This document shows positions 1 to 10,500 of a DNA stretch of 36,302 nt, in pieces. The stretch spans positions 1-36,302 of the forward strand of contig CALUYU010000018.1 in the NCBI GenBank assembly GCA_944325075.1, given 5' to 3'. Source of the DNA: Candidatus Gastranaerophilales bacterium. GTDB taxonomy: Bacteria > Cyanobacteriota > Vampirovibrionia > Gastranaerophilales > Gastranaerophilaceae. The translations under genes were made by a program, and so were the position numbers. The stretch's first letter is position 1. Each line of letters begins with the position of its first letter. Below the pieces are notes generated by a model. That model had not been told where the DNA came from and did no database searches. It worked only from the letters and a program-made list of their open reading frames with translations.

Positions 1-66
1 AAAATACCTTTCTTCAAATTTTTCACCAAATTAAAGTTTTCTGTATCAGATGTAAATAAATATTAT

Positions 67-90
67 GTTGGGGTGAACCCCCAACCTACA
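67..90. repeat. Palindromic repeat family A, copy 1
   Basis: GTTGGGG (67-73) is followed by CCCCAAC (79-85) and the tail CTACA. The same arm-loop-arm-CTACA unit recurs at 268-292, 29213-29237, 29249-29271 and 36227-36251. It lies inside the open frame of the prepilin-like gene, and a candidate GTG start (73) falls within the hairpin. Confidence 0.8.
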
Positions 91-1104
91 ATGAACTGTG
101 TTGGACGCATATGGAAAAGGTCGATAAAAGATTCCCCATGTCATCCTGAACTCGCAGCTCCTCTTGTTGCCGACGAAAAGGAGGCTTACAAGGGAGGGTG
201 CTCGCAGAGTATTTCAGGATCCTACCGCCTGCAAGAATATACAGATTTCAATATCAATGAATCTAATGTTGGGGTGGAAACCCCAACCTACAATAATATT
301 TCTCTGAATACTAAAGAGCGCAGCATAATATGGAAGTGCCTCAGGCACCACTCGCCTCGCAGGGTTGCATTTACCCTTGCAGAAGTTTTTTCACCTTACT
401 ATTTATCGCCTCGTCGAATTGCATTTACTCTGGCGGAAGTCCTTATAACCCTAGGCATAATCGGAGTTGTTGCCGCTATGACAATGCCGACTCTGCTCCA
501 GAAAGTTGAATCAGAAGTTATAAAAAGTCAGTTTAAGAAAGCGTATTCTGTTTTATCCCAGGCATATATAAAAGCAGAGGCCGATTTGGGTTATAAGCCA
601 TCTTGCGCTTACGGATTAACTAATACAACTGATGATTGTACTAAATTGCGCGAAACATTAGAAAAAAATCTTTCGATTATTAAAATCTGCGAGAACAATG
701 CGCTTAAAAACGGATGTTTTCCAAAATCATCATATGAGGGTATTGATACTGTAATAAAATCTAATAATCCGGATTTATCAGAGGAAGAATTAAAGGATGT
801 AGAAGATTTTATAACTGCAAATTGTAGCGGTTATAGAAAATCAAATATAGAAAATAATTCAAGGGCTGTAGTACTGAAAGATGGAGTAATTTTGTTTTAT
901 TATGACTCTATTGCTCATCCTGCCTTTATTGCTGTAGATGTAAACGGTACTAAGGGGCCTAACAAGTGGGGTTATGACTTGTTTTCGTTAGAAGTTATAT
1001 CATCTGCCTCAAAACCCTTGTATTTGGTAGGTAACGCGGGATGTATGCCTGTTGAAAAAGGCGGAATGAATTCACAGAACTTTCTCAAAAATTTGTATAA
1101 ATGA
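73..1104 (+). CDS. Type II secretion/type IV pilin-like prepilin with repeat-derived leader (5' end possibly outside window)
   Basis: This is a class III prepilin-like protein. Processing is expected at A^F within IAFTLAEVLITLGIIGVVAAM (A codon at 421, F at 424), giving a mature protein of about 226 residues with a hydrophobic N-terminal helix and a Cys-containing globular part. It should be cleaved by prepilin peptidase and act in a pseudopilus or pilus at the cell envelope. The start is unsettled. GTG at 73 or ATG at 91 are possible, but the frame has no stop back to base 1, so the real start may lie outside the window. Residues 1-98 from the GTG are mostly translated repeats: family A hairpins, the HPEL-type family B element, and LQEYTDFN. 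The cleavage motif is present twice (352-387 and 406-441). The C-terminus ends in FLKNLYK with no visible frameshift. No good ribosome binding site is seen before 73 or 91. Function beyond the prepilin class is unknown. Confidence 0.72.
   Translation: MNPQPTMNCVGRIWKRSIKDSPCHPELAAPLVADEKEAYKGGCSQSISGSYRLQEYTDFNINESNVGVETPTYNNISLNTKERSIIWKCLRHHSPRRVAFTLAEVFSPYYLSPRRIAFTLAEVLITLGIIGVVAAMTMPTLLQKVESEVIKSQFKKAYSVLSQAYIKAEADLGYKPSCAYGLTNTTDDCTKLRETLEKNLSIIKICENNALKNGCFPKSSYEGIDTVIKSNNPDLSEEELKDVEDFITANCSGYRKSNIENNSRAVVLKDGVILFYYDSIAHPAFIAVDVNGTKGPNKWGYDLFSLEVISSASKPLYLVGNAGCMPVEKGGMNSQNFLKNLYK
139..221 (+). repeat. Interspersed repeat family B, long form (HPEL...SGS)
   Basis: The ends form the palindrome TCATCCTGAACTCG ... 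TTTCAGGATC. The middle holds about 57 extra bases with CTCGCAG near both sides and an internal CTCCTCTTGT / ACAAGGGAG pairing. The copy at 29333-29415, in the opposite orientation, matches over 83 bp with one substitution. It is translated in frame as HPELAAPLVADEKEAYKGG and onward. Confidence 0.85.
262..292. repeat. Palindromic repeat family A, copy 2
   Basis: GTTGGGGT (268-275), loop GGAA, ACCCCAAC (280-287), then CTACA. It is read in frame as VGVETPTYN within the prepilin leader. The bases just upstream, encoding LQEYTDFN, are shared with the pilin pseudogene near 29100. Confidence 0.8.
352..441 (+). repeat. Tandem duplication of the prepilin cleavage motif
   Basis: Two 36-bp units, 352-387 and 406-441, match at 28 of 36 bases. 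They encode SPRRVAFTLAEV and SPRRIAFTLAEV, separated by FSPYYL. Only the second continues into the hydrophobic helix of a prepilin, so the first looks like a left-over copy. Confidence 0.8.
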
Positions 1105-1219
1105 ATATTTGTTATAATTGAATAATAAAAAAATTTTTGACTGTATACCTGCAAACTATCTGCTCTAAGTCATTTCAGAAACCCAATTAATGGATTTCTG
1201 CCCCATTAATATTCGCGGA

Positions 1220-1840
1220 TTACCAGTTGTTTCTTGTTAATATTTGTTTTGCCTTACGGTCAAACATTTTTTCTTTATACCAAACTCCTTTAAATTTTCC
1301 GTCGGGCTCATACACATACTGCAAATCTTTTGAGATAAAATATATTGCACCGGAAAGCTTTCCGTTTGCTCTGTATTGTTTTGAGTAGTAAGGAAAGTTT
1401 GGATAGCTTTCAGAACTTACATCAACATATATGAGTTTTCCTAAAGCAGAATAATAATACACAAACCGTTGGTTATTTTTGTACTGGATTGCATAACTGT
1501 ATAGTATATCGTCCCGGATAAAAAATCCGCAAAGATATGCGTCTTTTGTTTCTTTAACCCCGTTTACGATAAGTCTGTAGTGTGTTTTTACATTCGGGTC
1601 TTTTAAGAAATCTTTGTAAGTTTCTCTAAATTCTTTTTTCTTAATAGATTGAACTTCTCCGGAACCAAAGATTTTTTCCTTATATGTTTCTATAACTTCA
1701 TCTCTCTGAACCTGATCCATGTTAATCCAATTAAATTCAACCCCGGCTGAAAGTGTTGTTGTTTGACTTTCTTCTGCTGCGACGTAAGATCCCATAAGAG
1801 ACACAAATATTATTCCCAATATAATTAAAATCTTTTTCAT
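1220..1840 (-). CDS. Secreted/periplasmic protein of unknown function
   Basis: This 206-residue protein has a clear Sec signal peptide: MKK, a hydrophobic run ILIILGIIFVSLMGSYV, and likely cleavage at VAA^EES. The mature part is rich in Tyr, Lys and Asp. It contains short alternating strands such as YRANGKLSGAIYF and YEPDGKFKGVWY, which resemble MORN/YwqK-like repeats; this similarity is weak and is inference. The ATG at 1840 is preceded on the minus strand by AGGAG at a good distance, so the start is well supported. It stands alone, diverging from rpoB and converging with the prepilin-like gene. No catalytic motif is recognised. Confidence 0.75.
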   Translation of the reverse strand: MKKILIILGIIFVSLMGSYVAAEESQTTTLSAGVEFNWINMDQVQRDEVIETYKEKIFGSGEVQSIKKKEFRETYKDFLKDPNVKTHYRLIVNGVKETKDAYLCGFFIRDDILYSYAIQYKNNQRFVYYYSALGKLIYVDVSSESYPNFPYYSKQYRANGKLSGAIYFISKDLQYVYEPDGKFKGVWYKEKMFDRKAKQILTRNNW

Positions 1841-2007
1841 TAATACTCCTTATTTTATATTTTTACAATATAGCACAAAAAGGTTTTGAGGTAAAATCTT
1901 TGTCCGGGCCGCAGCTGTAAAATTTTTAAATAGGCATGCCCCGATTTTCATGACAGAATTTGTCTTTTTTTATTAAAAAATATATAGTATATATATTAAA
2001 TAAATTT

Positions 2008-2252
2008 ACCCTAAAATCCTCTGATATTCAAAGTTTTCGTTAATTGTAAATTTTTATAAATTTGATTTGTAACAAATATTTAACAATTCATATTATTATA
2101 TGAGAAATTTTCTTGACTATGAATTTTGTTAAGTCTATGATTAAATAACATGCAAAATTAAAGTTGGAGTAAGTGTGCCCGTACATTGAAACTCCAAATT
2201 TCATAAAAAAGTTTATCACCCTGAAACCATCTGATACCAAAACTTTCCGTTG
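2008..2252 (+). repeat. Direct repeat pair flanking the rpoB promoter
   Basis: 2008-2042 and 2218-2252 share 26 of 35 bases, including the cores ACCCT, TCTGATA and CGTT. One copy lies about 70 bp upstream of the promoter and the other is in the transcribed leader. It could be a regulator site or the trace of a local duplication. Confidence 0.5.
2113..2141 (+). promoter_or_regulatory. Sigma-70-type promoter of the rpoB operon
   Basis: TTGACT (2113-2118), a 17-bp spacer, then TATGAT (2136-2141). Transcription would start near 2148, leaving a leader of about 205 nt before the rpoB ATG. The leader holds a TTGGAGT/ACTCCAA pairing (2164-2170 with 2191-2197). The rest of the 1841-2353 gap is AT-rich, with no gene visible. 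Confidence 0.7.
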
Positions 2253-2353
2253 ATTTTGGTTTTAAGAGATAAAAGGTTAACAGCCTCAAGTTAGAATTTT
2301 TTGAAAACCATTTTTTGATAGTACGTACACCATTTATTTAACGAGGTGATTTA

Positions 2354-5300
2354 ATGTCTAAGACAACAATAGCTAAAAGAGTAACTCCTATGGGTATTCC
2401 ACATACTCGTTTGGATGATTTACCGGACCTTATTGAAGTGCAAAAAAAATCTTTTGAGTGGTTCTTAAAAGAAGGCTTGAAAGAAGAACTTCTTTCATTT
2501 AGTCCGATTAAAGATTACACCGGCAGATTGGAATTACATTTTCTGCCAAACTATACTTTTGACAATGCAAAATATACGGTTGAAGAAGCAAGAATTCATG
2601 ACGCAACTTATGCAAAACAATTACGCGTTATGATTAGACTGGTTAACCGTGACAGCGGTGAAATTAAGGAACAGGAAGTATATATCGGTGATATTCCTAC
2701 AATGACCGACAAAGGTACTTTTATTGTAAACGGCGCAGAACGTGTTATCGTTTCCCAAATTGTTCGTTCGCCTGGTGTTTACTTTAAACGAGAAGTTTCT
2801 CCGGCAGGTAAACGTCTTTACAATGCTACTATGATCCCTAACCGCGGGGCTTGGCTGAAAATTGAAACAGATTCAAATGATTTAATATATGTTAAAATAG
2901 ACAAAAACAGAAAAATCTTGGCTACAACATTGTTGAAAGCTATGGGTATTACTGTTTCTGAAATGGAATCTTTGTTTACCCACTTTGATTTCTTAAAGAA
3001 AACTTTGGACAAAGATACTGCTGAAACTACTGATGATGCTTTAATAGAAGTTTATAAAAAATTAAGACCGGGCGATCCGGCCTCCCCTCAGGGCGGGAGA
3101 CAAATTCTTGAAGCCCGTTTCTTTGATGAAAAGAAATATGATATCGGACGTGTTGGTCGTTATAAATTAAATAAAAAATTGAATTTGAATATCCCGAAAA
3201 ATCAAAGAACATTAACTGTTCAGGATATCGTTGCATCAATCGAATACTTAATTAATTTGACATACGATGAAGGAACCGTTGATGATATTGACCACTTAGG
3301 CAACAGAAGAATACGTTCGGTAGGCGAATTGTTACAGAACCAATTCAGAGTTGGTCTTTCAAGAATAGAAAGAATTGTTAAAGAAAGAATGACTCTTCAG
3401 GATTCTGAAACATTGACACCTTTGAACCTTTTGAATACAAAACCTCTTGTTGCGTCTTTGAAAGAATTTTTCGGAAGTTCACAGTTATCACAATTTATGG
3501 ACCAGATTAACCCTCTGGCTGAATTGACTCATAAAAGACGTATTTCAGCTCTCGGGCCGGGCGGTTTGATGAGAGAACGTGCAGGTTTTGCTGTTCGTGA
3601 TATTCACCCTTCACATTACGGACGTATTTGTCCTATTGAAACTCCTGAAGGTCCGAACGCTGGTTTGATCGGTTCTTTGGCAACTCACGCAAAAGTTAAC
3701 GATTACGGATTTATCGAAGCTCCGTTCTTTGTTGTAAAAGACGGCGTTGTAACTGATGAAGTTGTATATATGACTGCTGATGAAGACGAAAATTATCGTT
3801 GTGCTCCGGCAGATGTTCAACTGAACCCTGACAACACATTCAAAGATGAATATGTACCGGTTCGTTACAGATCGGAATTTACAATGGATCAGTCAAGCAA
3901 AGTTGACTTTGTGGGTGTTTCACCTATTCAGATTATCTCAGTTGCGACATCCTTAATTCCGTTTATCGAACACGATGACGCAAACCGTGCATTGATGGGT
4001 TCAAACATGCAGCGTCAATCAGTACCTCTGCTGATTACAGACAGACCGGTTGTAGGTACTGGTATGGAGGCCCGTGCAGCAAAAGACTCAGGTATGGTTG
4101 TTGTATCTGAAGTTGACGGTGTGGTTGAAAGAGTTGTCGGTGAAGAAATCGTAATCCGCGACAAGCAAAATAAACCGCATATCTATCCGCTTGTTAAATA
4201 TTTAAGAAGTAACCAGGATACTTGCATTAACCAAAAACCAATCGTAAGAGAAGGTGATGAAGTTAGCGTCGGCGATATTATTGCAGATGGTGCTTCTACT
4301 AACTGCGGAGAACTTTCATTAGGTAAGAACGTTCTTGTTGCTTATATGCCTTGGGAAGGCTATAACTTTGAAGATGCGATTCTGATTTCTGAAAGATGTG
4401 TTCACGATGACATATTTACATCTATTCACATTGAAAAATTAGAAATAGATGCGCGTCAAACTAAACTCGGGCCGGAAGAAATCACCCGTGAAATCCCGAA
4501 CGTTTCAGAAGACGCTTTAAGACATCTGGATGAACGCGGTATTGTTCGTATCGGTGCAAGAGTTTATGCTGATGATATCCTTGTTGGTAAGGTTACTCCT
4601 AAAGGCGAATCAGAACATCCGCCTGAAGAAAAATTATTAAGAGCAATCTTTGCAGAAAAAGCAAGAGATGTTAAAGATAATTCTTTGAGAGTTCCTCACG
4701 GCGAGGGCGGCAGAGTTCTTGACGTTAAAGTATTTGACAGAGAAAAAGGCGATGAACTTCCTCCTGGAGCAAATACAGTTATCAGAGTTTACATTGCACA
4801 AAAACGTAAAGTTTCTGTAGGTGATAAACTTTCAGGACGTCACGGTAACAAAGGTATTGTTTCAAGAATATTGCCTAGAGAAGATATGCCGTTCCTTCCA
4901 AACGGAACTCCGATTGATATTGTGTTGAACCCTCTTGGTGTTCCTTCACGTATGAACGTTGGTCAAACTTATGAATTACTGTTAGGTTTGGCAGCATATC
5001 TGACCGGAAACTATTATGAGGCTCCTTCATTCGATGAAAGATACGGTGAAAATACCTCTGAAAAGGCTACAAAAGCTGAACTGATTAAGGGTATAAAAGA
5101 ATCAGGATGTGATTGGGTCAATGAGGATGGAAAAGTTACGTTGATTGACGGAAGAACCGGTGAACCGTTCGATAGACCGGTTGCTGTTGGTCTTTCTTAT
5201 ATCTTGAAACTTGTTCACCTTGTTGATGATAAAATTCACGCAAGATCTACCGGCCCTTACTCATTGGTAACACAACAGCCTTTAGGTGGTAAAGCACAGT

Positions 5301-5671
5301 TCGGCGGCCAAAGATTCGGAGAAATGGAAGTATGGGCGCTTGAGGCATATGGTGCGGCTTATACATTGCAAGAAATGCTGACTATCAAATCAGATGATGT
5401 TAACGGCCGTAACAGAGCTTATGAAGCAATCGTTAAAGGTGATAATATTCCAAGACCTGGTATTCCGGAATCATTCAAGGTTCTTGTAAGAGAACTTCAA
5501 AGTATCGGTCTTGATATTACGGTAGCGAAAAAAGATGGTGCAGAAGTTGATTTAATGACTGATATGGATGACTTGAGAAAGTCTGCTCCAAAAAGAACTC
5601 TTTCTGACATTGATTCAGAATTGTTAAATATTAACTTCTTTGAAACACCAACTACATTCGGTGACCTATAA
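2354..5671 (+). CDS. rpoB: DNA-directed RNA polymerase subunit beta
   Basis: The protein of 1105 residues is a normal length for the cyanobacterial beta subunit, which forms half of the active-site cleft of RNA polymerase. Seen directly: the rifampicin region [19 protein letters not shown] with D383, H393 and S398 (E. coli D516, H526, S531); the switch/flap region with [16 protein letters not shown]; and the C-terminal clamp-binding segment [20 protein letters not shown]385 replaces E. coli N518. The start ATG follows GAGGTGA. The gene heads an operon with rpoC1 and rpoC2. The ribosomal protein genes rplJ/rplL are not upstream, which fits the cyanobacterial arrangement. The complete set of conserved blocks makes this a secure call. 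Confidence 0.99.
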   Translation: MSKTTIAKRVTPMGIPHTRLDDLPDLIEVQKKSFEWFLKEGLKEELLSFSPIKDYTGRLELHFLPNYTFDNAKYTVEEARIHDATYAKQLRVMIRLVNRDSGEIKEQEVYIGDIPTMTDKGTFIVNGAERVIVSQIVRSPGVYFKREVSPAGKRLYNATMIPNRGAWLKIETDSNDLIYVKIDKNRKILATTLLKAMGITVSEMESLFTHFDFLKKTLDKDTAETTDDALIEVYKKLRPGDPASPQGGRQILEARFFDEKKYDIGRVGRYKLNKKLNLNIPKNQRTLTVQDIVASIEYLINLTYDEGTVDDIDHLGNRRIRSVGELLQNQFRVGLSRIERIVKERMTLQDSETLTPLNLLNTKPLVASLKEFFGSSQLSQFMDQINPLAELTHKRRISALGPGGLMRERAGFAVRDIHPSHYGRICPIETPEGPNAGLIGSLATHAKVNDYGFIEAPFFVVKDGVVTDEVVYMTADEDENYRCAPADVQLNPDNTFKDEYVPVRYRSEFTMDQSSKVDFVGVSPIQIISVATSLIPFIEHDDANRALMGSNMQRQSVPLLITDRPVVGTGMEARAAKDSGMVVVSEVDGVVERVVGEEIVIRDKQNKPHIYPLVKYLRSNQDTCINQKPIVREGDEVSVGDIIADGASTNCGELSLGKNVLVAYMPWEGYNFEDAILISERCVHDDIFTSIHIEKLEIDARQTKLGPEEITREIPNVSEDALRHLDERGIVRIGARVYADDILVGKVTPKGESEHPPEEKLLRAIFAEKARDVKDNSLRVPHGEGGRVLDVKVFDREKGDELPPGANTVIRVYIAQKRKVSVGDKLSGRHGNKGIVSRILPREDMPFLPNGTPIDIVLNPLGVPSRMNVGQTYELLLGLAAYLTGNYYEAPSFDERYGENTSEKATKAELIKGIKESGCDWVNEDGKVTLIDGRTGEPFDRPVAVGLSYILKLVHLVDDKIHARSTGPYSLVTQQPLGGKAQFGGQRFGEMEVWALEAYGAAYTLQEMLTIKSDDVNGRNRAYEAIVKGDNIPRPGIPESFKVLVRELQSIGLDITVAKKDGAEVDLMTDMDDLRKSAPKRTLSDIDSELLNINFFETPTTFGDL

Positions 5672-5689
5672 GCCGGTGGAAACTGCTTG

Positions 5690-5775
5690 CAGTGCTGTTT
5701 TAAATATAAACAGCTTACACTGGCAAAAGACATAATTAAAACAATGATAATTTAATGGGGGAATTTATTCCCCCA
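5690..5775 (+). promoter_or_regulatory. Two hairpins in the rpoB-rpoC1 spacer
   Basis: Hairpin 1 spans 5690-5722: CAGTGCTGTTT with AAACAG then CACTG. Hairpin 2 spans 5756-5775: TGGGGGAA, loop TTTA, TTCCCCCA, an uninterrupted 8-bp stem. Neither is followed by a U tract, so a terminator is unlikely. Processing, pausing or mRNA stabilisation inside the operon is possible. The rpoC1 ribosome binding site AAGGAG follows directly. Confidence 0.6.
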
Positions 5776-5795
5776 GATAAAAGGAGAAATTATAA

Positions 5796-7508
5796 ATGTC
5801 AACAAGTATTGATTATTTTGACTATATACGAATTAGCATTGCTTCACCAGAGAGGATTTTGAAGTGGTCTTACGGTGAAGTTACAAAACCGGAAACAATT
5901 AACTACCGTACATTAAAACCGGAAAGAGACGGTCTGTTCTGTGAAAGAATATTCGGACCATCAAAGGACTGGGAATGCTATTGCGGTAAATATAAAAGAG
6001 TTCGTCACAAAGGTATTATCTGTGAACGCTGTGGTGTAGAAGTAACAGATTCAAAAGTAAGAAGACAAAGAATGGGGCATATCAAGCTTGCAGCTCCGGT
6101 GTCCCATATCTGGTTCCTAAAAGGAATTCCTTCTTATTTAGGTTTGCTGCTAGATATGACTTTAAAAGATCTTGAACAGGTTATTTACTTTAATAATTAT
6201 GTAGTTCTTGATCCGGCTGATAGCGAATTTAAAAAGCTTCAACTGCTTAGTGAAGAAGAATATGAAGACTTTATGGCTGAGCATGAAGACAGTGCATTAA
6301 GAGTTGGTATTGGTGCAGAAGCTATTAAAGAATTGTTATCAGAACTTGATATAAAATCAATGGCTGAAGAAATGAGAGACGAATTAAACGGTAATGTTAC
6401 TTCAGTACAGAGAAAATCTAAATTAATTAAAAGATTAAGATTGTTGGATTCTTTGATTTCATCGGAAACAGATCCAACATGGATGATAATGGATGTACTT
6501 CCGGTAACACCTCCGGATTTACGCCCAATGGTTCAATTGGATGGCGGACGATTTGCTACATCTGATTTGAACGATTTATATAGACGTGTAATTAACAGAA
6601 ATAACCGTCTGCAAAGATTATTAGAAATGGGCGCTCCTGAGATCATCGTACGAAATGAAAAACGTATGCTCCAGGAAGCTGTAGATGCGCTGATTGACAA
6701 CGGCCGCCGCGGAAGAACTGTAGTTGGCCCTAACAACCGTGCGCTGAAATCTTTATCAAATATTATTGAAGGTAAACAAGGCCGTTTCCGTCAAAACTTA
6801 CTTGGTAAACGTGTTGACTATTCAGGCCGTTCCGTAATTGTTGTAGGCCCTCAATTGAGCTTAAATCAATGCGGTTTGCCTAAAGAAATGGCAATTGAAT
6901 TGTTCAAACCTTTCGTTGTTAATAAACTGATTGAAAGAGGTTATGTTCAAAATATAAAATCAGCTAAAAAGAAAATTGAGCGTTCCGAAGCAATCGTTTG
7001 GGATATATTAGAAGAAGTAATTGACGGCCATCCGGTTCTCTTAAACCGTGCCCCAACCCTTCACAGATTAGGTATCCAGGCGTTTGAACCAAAATTGGTA
7101 GAAGGACGTGCAATTCAGCTGCACCCGTTAGTATGTACAGCGTTTAACGCAGACTTTGACGGTGACCAAATGGCTGTTCACGTGCCGCTTTCAATCGAGG
7201 CTCAGACTGAAGCCAGAATGCTTATGTTAGCAACAAACAACATTCTTGCTCCGGCAACCGGTAAGCCTATTATTACTCCGTCCCAGGATATGGTACTTGG
7301 TATGTACTATCTGACAATTATGAAAAATCCGGAAATGGAAGTAAAAGGTTATTTCTATAACTTCCAGGATGCAATTTCTGCACTTGAAGTAGGTATAATA
7401 GAACTTCACGATAAGATTGTTGTAAGGGATGAAAAAGGCCAGAGAATTGAAACTACTCCGGGGCGGATTATATTCAACGAAACAGTTAGAAAAGCGATCA
7501 CTTTATAA
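5796..7508 (+). CDS. rpoC1: DNA-directed RNA polymerase subunit gamma (RpoC1)
   Basis: The 570-residue protein matches the N-terminal part of bacterial beta'. The zinc ribbon has C61, C63, C76 and C79, the same spacing as E. coli C70/C72/C85/C88. The catalytic loop NADFDGD is at 451-457 and supplies the Mg-binding aspartates 453, 455 and 457. The protein stops after [15 protein letters not shown], where cyanobacterial RpoC1 also ends, so this is a natural split and not a frameshift. AAGGAG precedes the ATG. It is somewhat shorter than the usual cyanobacterial gamma subunit of about 620 residues. It acts with rpoB and rpoC2, and the 49-bp gap to rpoC2 fits one transcript. Confidence 0.98.
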   Translation: MSTSIDYFDYIRISIASPERILKWSYGEVTKPETINYRTLKPERDGLFCERIFGPSKDWECYCGKYKRVRHKGIICERCGVEVTDSKVRRQRMGHIKLAAPVSHIWFLKGIPSYLGLLLDMTLKDLEQVIYFNNYVVLDPADSEFKKLQLLSEEEYEDFMAEHEDSALRVGIGAEAIKELLSELDIKSMAEEMRDELNGNVTSVQRKSKLIKRLRLLDSLISSETDPTWMIMDVLPVTPPDLRPMVQLDGGRFATSDLNDLYRRVINRNNRLQRLLEMGAPEIIVRNEKRMLQEAVDALIDNGRRGRTVVGPNNRALKSLSNIIEGKQGRFRQNLLGKRVDYSGRSVIVVGPQLSLNQCGLPKEMAIELFKPFVVNKLIERGYVQNIKSAKKKIERSEAIVWDILEEVIDGHPVLLNRAPTLHRLGIQAFEPKLVEGRAIQLHPLVCTAFNADFDGDQMAVHVPLSIEAQTEARMLMLATNNILAPATGKPIITPSQDMVLGMYYLTIMKNPEMEVKGYFYNFQDAISALEVGIIELHDKIVVRDEKGQRIETTPGRIIFNETVRKAITL

Positions 7509-7557
7509 AATTGATACTCAAGTAAGCGTAAATAAAGAAAATTGAGGAAATAACAGA

Positions 7558-10500
7558 ATGGAAACAACATATACAAATTCAAAAAAGACCTTGGACTTCA
7601 TAAACAAACAGATGGATAAAAAGGCGTTGAATCAATTTTTATCCCAGATGTATTTGGAGTTCGGCGGGGCAACAACCGCAGAACTTGCAAACAGCTTGAA
7701 GAACCTAGGTTATAAATATGCAACCAAATCAGGAACAACAATTTCAATTGCTGATTTGCAGGTTCCGGCAGTGAAAAAAGAACTTCTTCAGGAAGCTGAA
7801 AAGGAAATCGAAAAATCAACTAACAGATACTTAAAAGGTGAAATTACTGAAGTAGAAAGATATACAAAAGTTATTGATACCTGGTCTGAAACAACAGCAA
7901 AATTAACATCAAGTGTTGTTGATAACTTTGACCGTCTAAATCCTGTTTATATGATGGCATTCTCAGGTGCCAGAGGTAATTTGTCCCAGGTATCACAGCT
8001 GGTGGGTATGCGCGGATTGATGGCTGATGCGCAAGGTCAGATTATCGACTTGCCGATTAAGGCAAACTTTAAAGAAGGCTTATCCGTTACAGAATACATT
8101 ATTTCTTCTTACGGTGCAAGGAAAGGGCTTGTAGATACCGCGTTGAAAACAGCAGACTCAGGTTACCTTACAAGACGTCTTGTAGACGTTGCTCAGGATG
8201 TTATAATCAGAGCTGATGACTGCCATACAACCAAGTCAATTAATATGAAACCGATTTGTGACGGAGAAACAGTTATTGTTCCTTTGATCGACAGATTGCT
8301 CGGTAGAACGGTTGCTCAGGATATAACTGATGAAAACGGTAATGTTATTATAACTAACGGGACAACATTGGATCGTAAAGACATTAGAAAAATTTCACGT
8401 TTAAATCTTCAGGAATTGAAAGTTCGTTCAGGTTTAACATGCGGACTTGAATACGGCATTTGCCAAAAGTGTTATGGCTGGGCAATGACTACCCAAAAAC
8501 TTGTTGATATCGGAGAAGCTATTGGTATTATCGCAGCTCAATCAATTGGCGAACCGGGTACACAGCTGACAATGAGAACATTCCACACCGGCGGTGTATT
8601 TAAGGGTTCCGGTGCAATGAAATCTATTGAATCAGCTATTTCAGGTGAAGTAGTTTCAAACGTAAAAACAAGAGAAGTAAGAACCCGTCATGGTGATGTT
8701 GTAAAAGTTTCAAACTATGAAACAGATATTGAGGTTCGCGGTGACAAGAAAACCGAAAAATATCATATCCCTGCAGGTTCAAATATTTTCTTTGAAAACG
8801 GAATGAAAATAGAAAAAGGCTTTAAGCTTGCAACATATGAACCGGTATCTCAAGGAGACGGTTCACGTTTGACTGAAAAAGCTACAAAAGATATTACAAC
8901 TGATTTGTCCGGAGAAGTTCTGTTTGAAGACTTTGTAGCGGATGAAAAGAAAGACAGACAAGGTAATATCTCAAGAACGACCAATAAACAAGGTGTTATT
9001 TGGGTTCTTGGCGGGGATGTTTATAACCTTCCGGGCGGCTCAAAGGTTATTGTTCAAAATGAACAAAAAGTTAAAGCCGGTGAAAAATTAGCTGAAACTC
9101 TTACAATTTGCGAACATGGCGGAGAAGTAAGATTTGGTGAAGACCTTGTTGTTGAAAATGTTAAATTTGAAGGAAAAACTATTAATAAAATAGTTCAAGG
9201 TAAAGAAATTACGATTGTAATCGCATCTTTATCACCTGAGAATGCAACATTTGAACAAACTAAGAAAGAGCAGATCTGGACTGTTGACAAAACCGGTGAA
9301 AAATACATTGTAAAAGCTCCGGTTGATACTCCTGTAGAAAACGGTATGATTATTGCCGAATTAATTGACGATGAGTGTGCTGTAACTTCTTCAGGCGAGA
9401 TAAGATATGTAGATGTAGAAGTTGATGAAAATCAAATTATTACAAAACCCGGTGCTGTAGTATTTATTCCGGAAGAAATTCACCAGATATCCAAAGACAG
9501 CTCTTTGAAGATGGTAGAAAACGGTACATACGTAACATCAGGAACTGAAGTAGTTAAAGATGTATACTGCCATATAGATGGTATTGTCGAATTTAAAGAA
9601 TATAATGATATTATTCACGAAATTACAATAAGACCTGGTGAAATACATACTTTACCAAATGTCGGCGCATTAAAGGTCGATGAAGGTGAAGTTGTTAAGA
9701 AAGGTACTGTAATTGCGGATGGAATAAAGGCGAAAGAAACATCTATTATTACAATAATGGATTCTTCTATGGATGATCTTGCAATTGATGATTTGGATGA
9801 GGAACTTGATACAAACTTGTCTTTGGATGAAGATAGTATTTCAAATCAACCGATACAAATACTTATAAGACCGGTTCAGGTTCTAAATGTGGATCAGAAA
9901 GATGTTTCAATTAAGTTTAATACTACAGACGGCTTAATTGATATCGTTCCAGTAACCCAACTTCAGTATAAAGACGGTGCAAGAGTTCGTAATTTAGATG
10001 GCTCAACTATTACAAGAACAAGTCTTGTTCTTCAAATGCAAGGATATTTATCACATTTGAAAGGTATGGTAGAGCTTGACAGCAATAACAATTTGAGAAT
10101 AGTTGTTCTTGAAAATCTTATTGTTCGTCGTGAGATGGAAGGTACTTCAAAGTTGGTATCATCCCTTCAAACTGAATTACTTGTAAAAGACGGCCAGATT
10201 ATTGAACCGAAAACTCCGATTGCAAAAACTCAGGTTCTTGCAATAAACGACGGTGTTGCCTCTGTAAATAATATGGAAGAAGATTCAAGAAGATTGCTTT
10301 TGACAAGTCATTTGTATGAAACCACTGTTAAAACATCATCAAAATCATTAGTTCAAAAAGGTGATTTTGTAAAACTTGACCAGCTTCTAACTGAAGGCGG
10401 AGATAGAGCAACCGTTTCAGGCCAAGTAATTGCAGTAAATAAAAATGCGATTACTATCAGAAACGGCAGACCTTATTTGATCAGCCCTGGAACAATGTTA

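Noticed and set aside
2346-5671. RpoB I385 (E. coli N518) as a rifampicin-resistance change
   Set aside because: That position varies naturally among bacteria, and the main contact residues D383, H393 and S398 are unchanged.
5672-5795. Terminator splitting rpoB from rpoC1
   Set aside because: Neither hairpin is followed by a U tract and the genes must be co-expressed.
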